Shown: positions 7,303-14,629, counted from the stretch's first letter. The stretch: DNA of 33,985 nt from Streptomyces lacrimifluminis (GCF_014646095.1 NZ_BMMU01000025.1:97877-131861), one strand, 5' to 3'. Translations and numbers: made by a program. The notes: a model not told the origin generated them from the sequence alone.

Positions 7303-7887
7303 TCAGCCGACGCAGTCGGGGCCCCCGGCGTACTCCTCGCACCCCGCCGCCGCGATCAGTTCGACCTGCAGCATCCGCGCCGGCAGCTCCCCCGCGTCGA
7401 CTCCACCCCGTCGCAGCACCTCGACGGCCCGGGACTGTGGTTCCGCGACGATCGCCGCGAGCAGATCGGTCCCGCGGGCCTGTGCGTCACCGCGTCGCCC
7501 GGCCCGCTCGCACGCCTCCTCCAGCGCGCCCGCCGCGACCGGTGACCAGCCCGCCGTGTGCGCCACACCCGGCAGCACGGGCAGTGCCCCGGAGTCCTCG
7601 ACCGAGCCCTGCCAGCGCAGCCCGTAGCCGATGCTGCGCTGCACGAGATAGCCGAGCAACCGTGCGACCTGCGGATCTCCGCCCTCGAAAACCGCGCGCA
7701 CCTCGGGATCGGACTCCAGGAGCGTGTGCAGCAGATGGGCCGTGTCGATCTGCCGGTCCCCGTCCCGCAACGCCCGTCTGCGCGCACCGGCGACCACCGC
7801 TGCCAGCTCGGCGGTGAGCCTGGCATCGTTGTCCACGCGGTTCGCACCGTGCTCAGTGGTCGACTGCCGGGGGATACGGGGTTGCAC
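7303..7887 (-). CDS. Clp N-terminal (Clp-R) domain protein
   Basis: A 194-residue protein with the double Clp-N repeat used by ClpA/ClpC chaperones for substrate and adaptor binding, but no ATPase region. Repeat one covers about residues 22-85 (LTAELAAVVAGARRRALRDG, IDTAHLLHTLLESDPEVRAV); repeat two covers about 110-185 (SPVAAGALEEACERAGRRGD, GTDLLAAIVAEPQSRAVEVL). Such stand-alone proteins are frequent in Streptomyces and might bind substrates or compete for Clp adaptors; the role is not known. The start is GTG 7887, preceded by GGTGAAGG. The C-terminal 15 residues containing EEYAGGPDCVG look non-domain. The upstream 207 bp contain a TCCTCC-TTAC-GGAGGA hairpin (7978-7993). Confidence 0.85.
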   Translation of the reverse strand: MQPRIPRQSTTEHGANRVDNDARLTAELAAVVAGARRRALRDGDRQIDTAHLLHTLLESDPEVRAVFEGGDPQVARLLGYLVQRSIGYGLRWQGSVEDSGALPVLPGVAHTAGWSPVAAGALEEACERAGRRGDAQARGTDLLAAIVAEPQSRAVEVLRRGGVDAGELPARMLQVELIAAAGCEEYAGGPDCVG

Positions 7888-8094
7888 ACCTTCACCCCAT
7901 CAGCACCAGCGGATCCGGTCATCCTCGCTACGCACCATTTCCGCGTCCCACGGAGGGTGGGCATCGAGCGCGGAATCTCCTCCTTACGGAGGACATCACG
8001 CCGCTCCGACACGAAGGCGACAGAAGGAGCGCGCACCCTCGTTCCGCGCGCCCTCGGCGCAACCGGAGCACTCGCTCGCACGTCCCACTCCAAC

Positions 8095-8283
8095 ATGGAG
8101 AGCAGGTGCTGGCTGGTGGCGCTGCCGGCCACGGACGGCAGACAGTACGTGTACCGGGTGTACGCCCCGGAGGACGCGCTGCTCGCCGACCTGTTCTGGG
8201 AGGCGTGGCACTGTCACGACGAAGGCCCCTTCCCGCGCGCGTGGGACCTGTTCGACGCGGCGGAGATCCAACGGGTGGGCTGA
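8095..8283 (+). CDS. Small hypothetical protein (62 aa)
   Basis: A short frame from ATG 8095 giving MESRCWLVALPATDGRQYVY, then a leucine- and tryptophan-containing segment (LLADLFWEAWHCHDEGPFPR) and ending AAEIQRVG. The composition (balanced charges, several aromatic residues, third-position GC typical of the genome) looks like a real small globular protein rather than a shadow of another gene. No clear RBS precedes the ATG; GTG codons a few residues in are alternatives. I do not recognise a domain. It is divergent from the Clp-N gene and followed by the SRPBCC gene after 131 bp. Confidence 0.55.
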   Translation: MESRCWLVALPATDGRQYVYRVYAPEDALLADLFWEAWHCHDEGPFPRAWDLFDAAEIQRVG

Positions 8284-8332
8284 AGCCGCGCCGCCCAACA
8301 GCTCGCCATGCCCCACCTCACCGTGACTCTTT

Positions 8333-8347
8333 CTGACGACTCGTCAG
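8333..8347. promoter_or_regulatory. Perfect palindromic operator before SRPBCC gene
   Basis: CTGACGA-C-TCGTCAG is a perfect 7+1+7 inverted repeat located 67 bp before the SRPBCC start codon. Its form resembles operators of TetR-family repressors. No TetR gene is present in the window, so the binding protein would be encoded elsewhere. Confidence 0.55.
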
Positions 8348-8414
8348 TATTGAATGTTCCAGCCCTTCCGGCTACGTTCCGCGACACCGCAGCCCGAGAG
8401 ACAGAGGTGGTCGC

Positions 8415-8843
8415 ATGGCCGAAATCAGCGCGGAGGCACACATCCCGGCTCCGGCGGAGAAGATCTGGGCGCAGCTGACGGACTGGTCGGCGTACGGAGC
8501 GTGGAACGCGACCCACACGAGCTTCCCGAAGGGCGGCCCCTCCGTACTGGAGGTCGGCGGCACCTTCGAGGAGAACATGAAGCTGATGGGCTTCCCGGCC
8601 GAGGTCGACTGGACCATCGAGGAGTGGGAACCGGCCCGTACACTAGCCATCCGGGGCAAGGGCCCGATGGCGGTGACCGTCGCCACGCGTTACACCCTCA
8701 CGCCCGACGGCGACGCCACGACCGTCCGCATCGACGGGGAGTTCACCGGCGCGGCCGTGTCCCTGATGGCCGGCAAGCTGAAGGACTCGGGGACGGCCGC
8801 CCTGAACGAGTCCCTGCGCAAACTGGCCGGCCTGGTGAACTGA
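8415..8843 (+). CDS. SRPBCC-family (START-like) protein
   Basis: A 142-residue single-domain protein of the SRPBCC (polyketide cyclase/dehydrase or Rv0910-like) superfamily, a helix-grip fold enclosing a hydrophobic pocket. The sequence opens with the standard strand and helix MAEISAEAHIPAPAEKIWAQ, followed by LTDWSAYGAWNATHTSF, a conserved aromatic region, and closes with a long amphipathic helix (LMAGKLKDSGTAALNESLRK). AGAGGTGG before ATG 8415 is a weak RBS. Rv0910 in mycobacteria is described as a toxin of a toxin-antitoxin pair, but no partner gene is seen here, so toxin function should not be assumed. The ligand is unknown. It converges with the PadR gene across a strong terminator. Confidence 0.88.
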   Translation: MAEISAEAHIPAPAEKIWAQLTDWSAYGAWNATHTSFPKGGPSVLEVGGTFEENMKLMGFPAEVDWTIEEWEPARTLAIRGKGPMAVTVATRYTLTPDGDATTVRIDGEFTGAAVSLMAGKLKDSGTAALNESLRKLAGLVN

Positions 8844-8871
8844 GCCCGACCGCGAGCACCGTACGACCACA

Positions 8872-8909
8872 CGAAGGCGCCCCGCGGACACTTCCGCGGG
8901 ACGCCTTCG
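8872..8909. terminator. Bidirectional hairpin terminator
   Basis: A 17-bp stem with one mismatch: CGAAGGCGCCCCGCGGA (8872-8888) pairs with 8893-8909 around a 4-base loop. It lies between the convergent SRPBCC and PadR genes. No long T-run follows, as is usual in Streptomyces. Confidence 0.8.
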
Positions 8910-8958
8910 CGCACGGGGGACACGCCGCAGGGACGGACATGTCTCCGAGGGCGGCCCA

Positions 8959-9615
8959 TCAGTCCTCGTCGGCGAGGATCAGATACAGCTTCTTGCGCGC
9001 TTCGTTGATCACCGTGAGCGCCTTCTCGCGCTGTTCCTTGGTGCCCGTCTTCCAGACCTGGCCGAAGGCCTCCATCAGGCCGAAGCCGGCCTGGCGGATG
9101 TCGTTCAGCGCCTCCCAGTCGACGCCGCGTCCGGCCTCTTCCCAGGGCGCCTCGGGGCCCTCGTCGGCCGCTGTGCGACCGGACTCGGTGAGCGCGAACA
9201 GCTTCTTGCCGCCCTCGCTCTCGTTGACGATCAGACCCTCGTCCTCCAGCAGCTGAAGGGTGGGGTAGACCGAACCGGGGCTGGGCTTCCACGCCCCTCC
9301 GCTGCGCTCGGCGATCTCCTGGATCATCTCGTAGCCGTGCATGGGCCGGTCCTTCAGCAGGGCCAGGATCGACGCACGGACGTCACCGCGCCGCGCCCTG
9401 CCCCGCGGTCCGCCCCGGCCGCCGCGCCCACCCCAGGGACCCGGACCGAAGCCAGGACCACCAGGACCGCCGGGACCACCGAAACCGGGCCCGAAGGGAC
9501 CGAAGGCGGCCCGCCGCCCTTCAGAACCGCCCCGACCGAAGCCTCGGGGACCGCCATGACCGTGTGCGCGTCCGGTACCGAAGCCCGGACCGAATTCCTC
9601 TCCATGGGAACGCAT
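8959..9615 (-). CDS. PadR-family transcriptional regulator with Gly-rich N-terminus
   Basis: A 218-residue PadR regulator. The winged helix covers about residues 80-150 (RGDVRASILALLKDRPMHGY, GSVYPTLQLLEDEGLIVNES), followed by a C-terminal dimerisation helix region ending KKLYLILADED. The first 75 residues are an unusual glycine, proline and arginine rich tail made of GFG, GPG and GGRGG units, likely disordered. I chose ATG 9615 because GGAG lies eight bases before it; the open frame continues further upstream but with no coding character. PadR proteins usually repress their own gene and a neighbouring efflux or stress gene. Palindromes in its promoter (9642-9676) fit autoregulation. Confidence 0.9.
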   Translation of the reverse strand: MRSHGEEFGPGFGTGRAHGHGGPRGFGRGGSEGRRAAFGPFGPGFGGPGGPGGPGFGPGPWGGRGGRGGPRGRARRGDVRASILALLKDRPMHGYEMIQEIAERSGGAWKPSPGSVYPTLQLLEDEGLIVNESEGGKKLFALTESGRTAADEGPEAPWEEAGRGVDWEALNDIRQAGFGLMEAFGQVWKTGTKEQREKALTVINEARKKLYLILADED

Positions 9616-9641
9616 CGCAACCACTCCATTCGTTTGCCTTG

Positions 9642-9676
9642 TCGTTGATCTGTCGCGATGCGTCAACGATATATCG
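9642..9676. promoter_or_regulatory. Inverted repeats in PadR promoter
   Basis: TCGTTGA (9642-9648) and TCAACGA (9663-9669) form 7-bp arms 14 bp apart, and the second overlaps a perfect palindrome CGATATATCG (9667-9676). The ATAT core is unusual in this GC-rich DNA and resembles described PadR-type sites. The element lies 27-61 bp upstream of the PadR start codon. Confidence 0.5.
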
Positions 9677-9725
9677 GAATAGCTCGCGCGACAACCCTCG
9701 CGAGGAAGTGACCCAGGCCACATCG

Positions 9726-9741
9726 GAAACGATGACGTTTC
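9726..9741. promoter_or_regulatory. GAAACG-N4-CGTTTC inverted repeat
   Basis: GAAACG-ATGA-CGTTTC, a perfect 6+4+6 inverted repeat upstream of the response-regulator gene and about 15 bp before a possible -10 box (TAGGCT, 9757-9762). It shares GAAAC/GTTTC half-sites with the second palindrome at 9776-9790, suggesting one protein binds both. Confidence 0.45.
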
Positions 9742-9775
9742 GATAGAGGTGAGGGCTAGGCTGACCCCCAAGTGA

Positions 9776-9790
9776 ACGAAACTGTTTCGT
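9776..9790. promoter_or_regulatory. ACGAAAC-T-GTTTCGT palindrome
   Basis: A perfect 7+1+7 palindrome just downstream of the putative transcription start and 17 bp before the RBS-supported ATG of the response-regulator gene. It is the second site with GAAAC half-sites in this promoter, 35 bp from the first by left edge to right edge gap. Confidence 0.45.
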
Positions 9791-9807
9791 ACAAGGAGAG
9801 TGCCCCC

Positions 9808-10506
9808 ATGGCCTCCGTACTCGTCGTGCACCGCCAGTCCCTGCAACGTCTCGGACTGCGTATGCTCCTGGCGGCCCAGCCCGACCTGACCGTCATCGGC
9901 GAGGCGACGAACGGTGCGGAGGCGGTTCGCATGAGCACCGCTCTCGGACCCGACGTCGTCCTGATGGACAGCCTGGTGGTCGACACGGACGGCGTCGACG
10001 TCATCCGTCGCATCAGCCGGTTCTCCACCCTGCTGCCTGTCTCCGAGAACGCGAGAGCCGCAGAACACCGCGCACGTGTGCTGGTCCTGACCCCCACCGG
10101 CCACGAGCGGCACGCCTACGCGGCACTGCGCGCCGGAGCCGGCGGGTTCCTTCCCCAGGACGCCACCCCCGAGGAGCTGACCGCGGCTGTCCGTATCGTG
10201 GCCGCCGGAGACGCCGTCACCACCCCCAGCCTCACCCGTGCGCTCATCGACACCGTCCGGCACGAACGCACCATCGGCTCGCCGGGACGGGAAACCGAGC
10301 TCGGCGCGCTCACCAGGCGCGAACGCGACGTCCTCACCGCGGTCGCCGCCGGCTGGTCCAACACCGAGATCGCCACGCGCCTGTCCATCTCACCGACCAC
10401 GGTGAAGTCCCACGTGAGCCGCATCCTCACCAAGATCGGCGCACGCGCACGCGTGCAGGCGGTGGTCTTCGCGTACGAGTCCGGCCTGGTACGACCGGCA
10501 GCCTGA
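9808..10506 (+). CDS. Atypical NarL/LuxR-type response regulator
   Basis: A 232-residue protein with an N-terminal receiver-like domain (about 1-125) and a C-terminal LuxR helix-turn-helix (about 165-230: LTRRERDVLTAVAAGWSNTE, ISPTTVKSHVSRILTKIGAR). Asp54 (VVLMDS) is at the phosphorylation position and Thr95 is present, but the acidic pair near the N-terminus is replaced by His8-Arg9 and the conserved Lys by Pro116-Gln117. This suggests it does not use normal phosphorylation. No histidine kinase is adjacent, so it is an orphan. ATG 9808 follows AAGGAG; the in-frame GTG at 9772 lies nine bases after TAGGCT and could be a leaderless start. Two related palindromes in the promoter suggest autoregulation. 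Confidence 0.88.
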   Translation: MASVLVVHRQSLQRLGLRMLLAAQPDLTVIGEATNGAEAVRMSTALGPDVVLMDSLVVDTDGVDVIRRISRFSTLLPVSENARAAEHRARVLVLTPTGHERHAYAALRAGAGGFLPQDATPEELTAAVRIVAAGDAVTTPSLTRALIDTVRHERTIGSPGRETELGALTRRERDVLTAVAAGWSNTEIATRLSISPTTVKSHVSRILTKIGARARVQAVVFAYESGLVRPAA

Positions 10507-10579
10507 CCCTCCACCCGCCCAACGGACCGCTCTGCCCCCGGCCGGCCGCCGATCCAGGTCCAGGAACCGGGAATTGGCC

Positions 10580-10609
10580 TTGGTGCCCCACCCGCCGCCC
10601 GCCTAGCGT
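10580..10609 (+). promoter_or_regulatory. Promoter for leaderless PhzF-family gene
   Basis: TTGGTG (10580-10585) and TAGCGT (10604-10609) are 18 bp apart and resemble vegetative Streptomyces -35 and -10 boxes. The ATG at 10618 lies eight bases after the -10 box, and no RBS precedes it, so the message is probably leaderless. Confidence 0.5.
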
Positions 10610-10617
10610 CGTCTCCC

Positions 10618-11427
10618 ATGCGCATGCGAATCGTCGACGCCTTCACCGACCGCCCGTTCGCCGGCAACCCGGCCGGCGTCCTGCTCCTCGACGCCTTCCC
10701 GGACGACACCCGGCTTCAGCGGATCGCCCTGGAGGTCAACCACGCCGAGACGGCGTTCGCCCATCGCCTGCCCGAGGGCGGTGAGGCCGACTGGGCGCTG
10801 CGCTGGTTCACCCCGGCCGCCGAGGTCGCGATGTGCGGCCACGCCACGCTCGCCACGGCCCACGTCCTGCACACGACCGGCTCCCACTCGGGACCCGTAC
10901 GGTTCGCCACCCTCAGCGGTGTCCTCAGCGCGACGCCCCACGAGGACGGCTCGATCACCCTCGGCTTCCCGACCGCCCCCCTGACCCGCGTCGAGCCTCC
11001 CGCCGGGGTCGCCGAGGCGCTGGGCACGGAGGCGCTCGCGGCCTTCGACACCGGCCCGAACATCAACGACCTGCTGATCGAGGTCGCCGACGAGAAGACG
11101 GTCAGGGGTCTCAACCCCGACCTCAAGGCCCTCGTCGCCCACTCGGAACGAGGCATCATCGCCACCGCCCGCGCCGACAACCCCGCCGAGGGCTACGACT
11201 TCGTCTCGCGCTGCTTCTTCCCCCGGATCGGCATCGACGAGGACCCGGTCACCGGCAGCGCCCACACGGCACTCGCCCCCTACTGGTCCGAGCGCCTCGG
11301 CCGCCCCGACCTCACCGGCCTCCAGGCGTCCGCCCGCACCGGTCTGGTCCGCACGGAACTCCGCGGCGACCGCACCCTGCTGACCGGCCGGGCGGTCATC
11401 ACCATCGACGGCGAGCTGCTCGCCTGA
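10618..11427 (+). CDS. PhzF-family isomerase/epimerase
   Basis: A 269-residue enzyme of the PhzF/diaminopimelate-epimerase fold, two similar halves around a central active site. Family marks seen are MRIVDAFTDRPFAGNPAGVL at the N-terminus, the catalytic Glu44 in NHAETAF, the turn MCGHATLATAHVL, and DEDPVTGSAHTALAPYW in the second half. PhzF itself isomerises a dihydroxyanthranilate precursor of phenazine, but most members outside phenazine clusters have unknown substrates, and no other phenazine genes are present. It appears leaderless from ATG 10618; ATG 10624 is an alternative. It ends before a perfect 11-bp terminator shared with the convergent CPBP gene. Confidence 0.92.
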   Translation: MRMRIVDAFTDRPFAGNPAGVLLLDAFPDDTRLQRIALEVNHAETAFAHRLPEGGEADWALRWFTPAAEVAMCGHATLATAHVLHTTGSHSGPVRFATLSGVLSATPHEDGSITLGFPTAPLTRVEPPAGVAEALGTEALAAFDTGPNINDLLIEVADEKTVRGLNPDLKALVAHSERGIIATARADNPAEGYDFVSRCFFPRIGIDEDPVTGSAHTALAPYWSERLGRPDLTGLQASARTGLVRTELRGDRTLLTGRAVITIDGELLA

Positions 11428-11438
11428 GGGCACACGGA

Positions 11439-11464
11439 AGGGCGTACGAAACCTCGTACGCCCT
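11439..11464. terminator. Bidirectional hairpin terminator
   Basis: AGGGCGTACGA (11439-11449) and its exact complement (11454-11464) form an 11-bp stem around a 4-base loop between the convergent PhzF-like and CPBP genes. Confidence 0.85.
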
Positions 11465-11484
11465 CGGCCGGCCACCCGAGCCGC

Positions 11485-12285
11485 TCAAGCGGTGGGCAGC
11501 CACCCCACCTTCCCCGCCAGCAGGGCGTACCCGACGAACGCCCCGATGTCGAGCAGTGAGTGCGCCACGACCAGGGGACCCACCCGGCCCCACCGCCGGT
11601 AGAGGTACACGAACACCACCCCCATGACCATGTTGCCGATGAACCCGCCGATGCCCTGGTACAGGTGGTACGACCCGCGCAGTACGGAACTGGCCACCAG
11701 CGCCGCCCCCGGGGTCCACCCCAACTGGCCCAGCCTGCGCAGCAGATACGCGACGACGATCACTTCCTCCAGTACGGCGTTCTGCACCGCCGAGAGGATC
11801 AGCACCGGGTACTTCCACCACACCTCGGGCAGCGCCTCCGGCACCACCGTGAGGTTGAAGCCGAGGCCACGGGCCGCCAGATAGAAGGCGATTCCGGTGC
11901 TGCCGATCACCGCCGCGATCGCGGCCCCCCGGCCGAGATCGGGCCAGGGCCGAGTGCGGTCGAAGCCCAGCGTGCGCAGCCCCTCCCCCTCGCGCAGCAG
12001 GAAGTGCGCGACCAGGGCGACCGGTACCAGCGCCGTCGTGATGCCGAAGAGCTGCCAGGCGAGATCGAGCCATGGACGGCCCGGTGCCGCCGAGGCGTTG
12101 AGGGTGGCCGCCTGGTCCTTGAGGCCACCCGGTTTCGTGACCGACCCGACAAAGCTGATCAGCGCCGAGACACCGCTCGCCCCGAGCGACAGCCCCAGAA
12201 CCAACAGCGTCTCGTCCCGGAGAGTCCGCCGCGACGGCCGCTCCTCAGGGACAGAACCGGCCACCGCGCCCGCCTCCACCTGCAC
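11485..12285 (-). CDS. CPBP-family intramembrane protease-like protein
   Basis: A 266-residue multi-pass membrane protein (about eight hydrophobic stretches) with CPBP/Abi features. Motif one is NAVLEEVIVVAYLLRRLGQL with Glu173-Glu174, motif two is LRGSYHLYQG with His207, and motif three is AHSLLD with His242 and Asp246. The Arg expected in the canonical EExxxR is a Val here, with Arg residues five and six positions later, so activity as a prenyl-protein protease is uncertain. The start is GTG 12285, preceded by GGAGG at five bases. Members process membrane proteins or act in bacteriocin self-immunity; nothing nearby points to a substrate. Confidence 0.88.
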   Translation of the reverse strand: MQVEAGAVAGSVPEERPSRRTLRDETLLVLGLSLGASGVSALISFVGSVTKPGGLKDQAATLNASAAPGRPWLDLAWQLFGITTALVPVALVAHFLLREGEGLRTLGFDRTRPWPDLGRGAAIAAVIGSTGIAFYLAARGLGFNLTVVPEALPEVWWKYPVLILSAVQNAVLEEVIVVAYLLRRLGQLGWTPGAALVASSVLRGSYHLYQGIGGFIGNMVMGVVFVYLYRRWGRVGPLVVAHSLLDIGAFVGYALLAGKVGWLPTA

Positions 12286-12423
12286 TCCTGCCTCCAGATG
12301 TGTAGTCCCACCGCTTCCGGCGCGCCTCTTCCTTCTCCCTGTCGTACGGCCCGTGCGGCCGATTCAGCTCATACGGCTGTTTCGCGCCACGTGTGCTGTT
12401 GACCAGGGAGGGACACCACCGTC

Positions 12424-12540
12424 ATGGGACATCACAGCTTGCCCGATCCACCTGAGGACGGCATGAGTGACCCCCGTGCACGCGCCGACCGCCCCACGGG
12501 GACCATCACGACGGCACTCGTCATCGCTGCGGTGATCACC
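12424..12540 (+). pseudogene. Possible truncated gene, N-terminal fragment
   Basis: ATG 12424 follows AGGGAGGG at a plausible distance. The frame then reads MGHHSLPDPPEDGMSDPRAR, a polar segment, and TGTITTALVIAAVITPAAP, which resembles the start of a membrane anchor. At about 12536 it runs into the 3' end of the convergent GCS2 gene, after which the frame becomes an arginine-rich shadow. This looks like the beginning of a small membrane protein cut off by a rearrangement. I do not recognise a family, and it may be chance. Confidence 0.3.
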
Positions 12541-14053
12541 CCAGCGGCACCGGGTCCGGCAGACCCACCGGCCACGTGTGCACGGGCTCACCGAGGTGCA
12601 TCAGCTCGCTGTAGCGCCGGGTGGTCGCGGCCAGCGCGGCTTCCCGGGACAGCCCCTTCTCCAGGGCGCGGTGGAAGGTCGCCGCCTGCCAGGACGCTCC
12701 GTTGGCCCGTCGCCGGCACCGCTCCTCGATCACCCCGAGGTACAGGTCCCGGTCGGCGGGTTCGACCCCCCACGCGTCGAGACCGGCCGCGGCGAGCGGC
12801 AGCAGTTCGTCCCGTACGAGATGCACCGCGTCGACCTCCGCCGTGCCGCCGAACCGGCCGCCCCGGGGCCACCGGAGCCGCGCGTCGATGCCGTACCGGC
12901 AGGCGGCGTCGAAGTTGGCGGCGGCGGCCTCGAAGGGCAGCCGGGTCCACACCGGCCGGGGCTCCTCGGCGAGCGCCCGGACGACCCCGTAGTAGAAGGC
13001 CGCGTTGGCGATGACGTCCGTGACGGTCGGCCCGGCGGGCAGCACCCGGTTCTCGACGCGCAGATGCGGAACGCCGTCCGCGATGCCGTAGACCGGGCGG
13101 TTCCAGCGGTACACGGTGCCGTTGTGCAGCACGAGCTCGCCGAGCTTCGGCACGCCTCCGGCATCGAGAACGCCCAGGGGGTCCTCGTCGTCGCAGATCG
13201 GCAGCAGCGCCGGGTAGTAGCGCAGGTTCTCCTCGAAGAGGTCGTAGGCCGACGAGATCCAGCGCTCCCCGAACCAGGTGCGCGGCCGTACGCCCTGCGC
13301 CTGAAGCTCCGGCGGACGTGTGTCCGTGGACTGTGTGAACAGCGGGGGCCGCGACTCGCGCCACAACTCGCGGCCGAACAGGAAGGGCGAGTTGGCCCCG
13401 ATCGCGACCTGCGCGGCGGCGATCGCCTGCGCCGCGTTCCACACGTCGGCGAACCGCCCCGGAGTGACCTGGAGATGCAGCTGTACAGACGTGCAGGCGG
13501 CCTCCGGAGCGATGGATTTCGATGTGCACGAGAGGCGCTCCACGCCCTCGATGTCGAGCGTGAAGTCCTCGCCACGGGCCGCCACGATCTGTTCGTTGAG
13601 CAGGGCGTAGCGATCGACGTCGGAGAGATTGGAGGACACCAGGTCGTCACGCTCGAGCGTCGGCAGAATGCCGATCATCATGATCCCCGCGTCCACCTCG
13701 TTCGCTTTCCGATGGGCGTACGCCAGTGACGTACGGACCTCTTCGGCGAGCCGGTCGAATACCCGGCCCGTGAGGCGATGGGGGGCAATGTTGACTTCCA
13801 GATTGAACATGGCGAGTTCTGTTTGGAAATCGCGGCTCGCGATCCTTTCGAGTACTTGTCCATTCATCATTTTCGGCATGCCGTCGGGCCCGACGAGATT
13901 CAGCTCGATCTCCAGGCCCAGGAGATTCTTGGGGCGATCGAACCGCTTCTCGGCCAGCAGCCGCTCCAGCCCCGTCAGACACTGCCGCAGCTTGCTGCGG
14001 TAGCGCTGGCGATCGGACAGGTCGAACGGCCCCGCCACGACCTTCTCCCCCAT
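12536..14053 (-). CDS. GCS2-type glutamate-cysteine ligase family protein
   Basis: A 505-residue carboxylate-amine ligase of the glutamate-cysteine ligase (GCS2) family. It begins MGEKVVAGPFDLSDRQRYRS and shows the ATP-grasp-like metal and substrate region LLGLEIELNLVG, ELAMFNLEVNIAPHR, and the later ACTSVQLHLQV with Glu and His residues typical of the catalytic funnel. ATG 14053 is chosen because GAGGAGGG lies at ideal distance; an upstream extension to 14131 is unsupported. Streptomyces normally make mycothiol and ergothioneine rather than glutathione, and no egt genes are adjacent, so the acceptor amine is uncertain. It appears to be a single-gene transcript with 576 bp upstream. Confidence 0.88.
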   Translation of the reverse strand: MGEKVVAGPFDLSDRQRYRSKLRQCLTGLERLLAEKRFDRPKNLLGLEIELNLVGPDGMPKMMNGQVLERIASRDFQTELAMFNLEVNIAPHRLTGRVFDRLAEEVRTSLAYAHRKANEVDAGIMMIGILPTLERDDLVSSNLSDVDRYALLNEQIVAARGEDFTLDIEGVERLSCTSKSIAPEAACTSVQLHLQVTPGRFADVWNAAQAIAAAQVAIGANSPFLFGRELWRESRPPLFTQSTDTRPPELQAQGVRPRTWFGERWISSAYDLFEENLRYYPALLPICDDEDPLGVLDAGGVPKLGELVLHNGTVYRWNRPVYGIADGVPHLRVENRVLPAGPTVTDVIANAAFYYGVVRALAEEPRPVWTRLPFEAAAANFDAACRYGIDARLRWPRGGRFGGTAEVDAVHLVRDELLPLAAAGLDAWGVEPADRDLYLGVIEERCRRRANGASWQAATFHRALEKGLSREAALAATTRRYSELMHLGEPVHTWPVGLPDPVPLG

Positions 14054-14629
14054 CGGAGCGTCCCTCCTCGAATGGGCGGGCCGAAGATCCGGCCGCTGAT
14101 GTCCCGGGTCACGTGGGATAGTGCCCACCAAACGCGATCGATAACGCGTCGCCCGTTCCCGTCACCCGCTACCCTGGCCGAAGTGACCCGGGGCACATTC
14201 ATCCGGCATGGCGTCGCGGACGGGTGCGGGCCGAGGGCCACCCGAAAGTTTCACCCAGTCGCGAAGTCGTGAAAAACGCCGACGACAATTGGCCGACCGC
14301 TTCAGGCCCGTCCACCGAGGTCACCGCCGTACACCCGGCCGGGAATCGGTGGAAACACCTCGCAACGCCGACTGACCAAGCCCTTGCTCTTCATGCGGAA
14401 AACGGTTAGACGAAACATAGTCAGAACACGTGTCGTATAAACTCCGCGAACAAGGGCAGAGAGTCGGCGCCCAGGTCCTGAGTCCTGCTATCCAGGTGAC
14501 GTTCGGCAGGCCGCATCCCGTCAGCGCACCCGGCCCCGCCTCTTCGGCCCCGACAGACTTCGAGAGCTGACAGCGCCGTCCGCCCCCGCCCTCGCGCCAC
14601 CGTGCCTGTCGAATGAGAGGCGTTCCACC
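14054..14629. other. Intergenic region between divergent genes
   Basis: A 576-bp gap between the GCS2 gene and the hypothetical protein at 14630. Its centre (about 14390-14450) is AT-richer than the surroundings and contains ACGTGT and GTATAA-like stretches, which suit a promoter. A near-palindrome CGCGATCGATAACGCG lies at about 14134-14149. No convincing ORF, tRNA or repeat was found. Confidence 0.5.

Noticed and set aside
7978..7993. Hairpin with a 12-codon ORF (MVRSEDDRIRWC) as a Clp-N leader
   Set aside because: The short ORF lacks an RBS and a promoter at leaderless distance; too little evidence.
8415..8843. Toxin-antitoxin pair around the SRPBCC gene
   Set aside because: Rv0910-like proteins are reported toxins, but no antitoxin-sized partner is adjacent; the neighbour is a convergent PadR gene.
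9616..10263. Long extension of the PadR frame across the response-regulator gene
   Set aside because: It is antisense to a clear LuxR-type gene and no domain is visible; ATG 9615 has an RBS.
10618..11427. Phenazine biosynthesis cluster
   Set aside because: Only a PhzF-family protein is present; no phzA-G companions.
12364..12591. Minus-strand 75-codon frame upstream of CPBP gene
   Set aside because: Overlaps the GCS2 stop and has no RBS or protein-like character.
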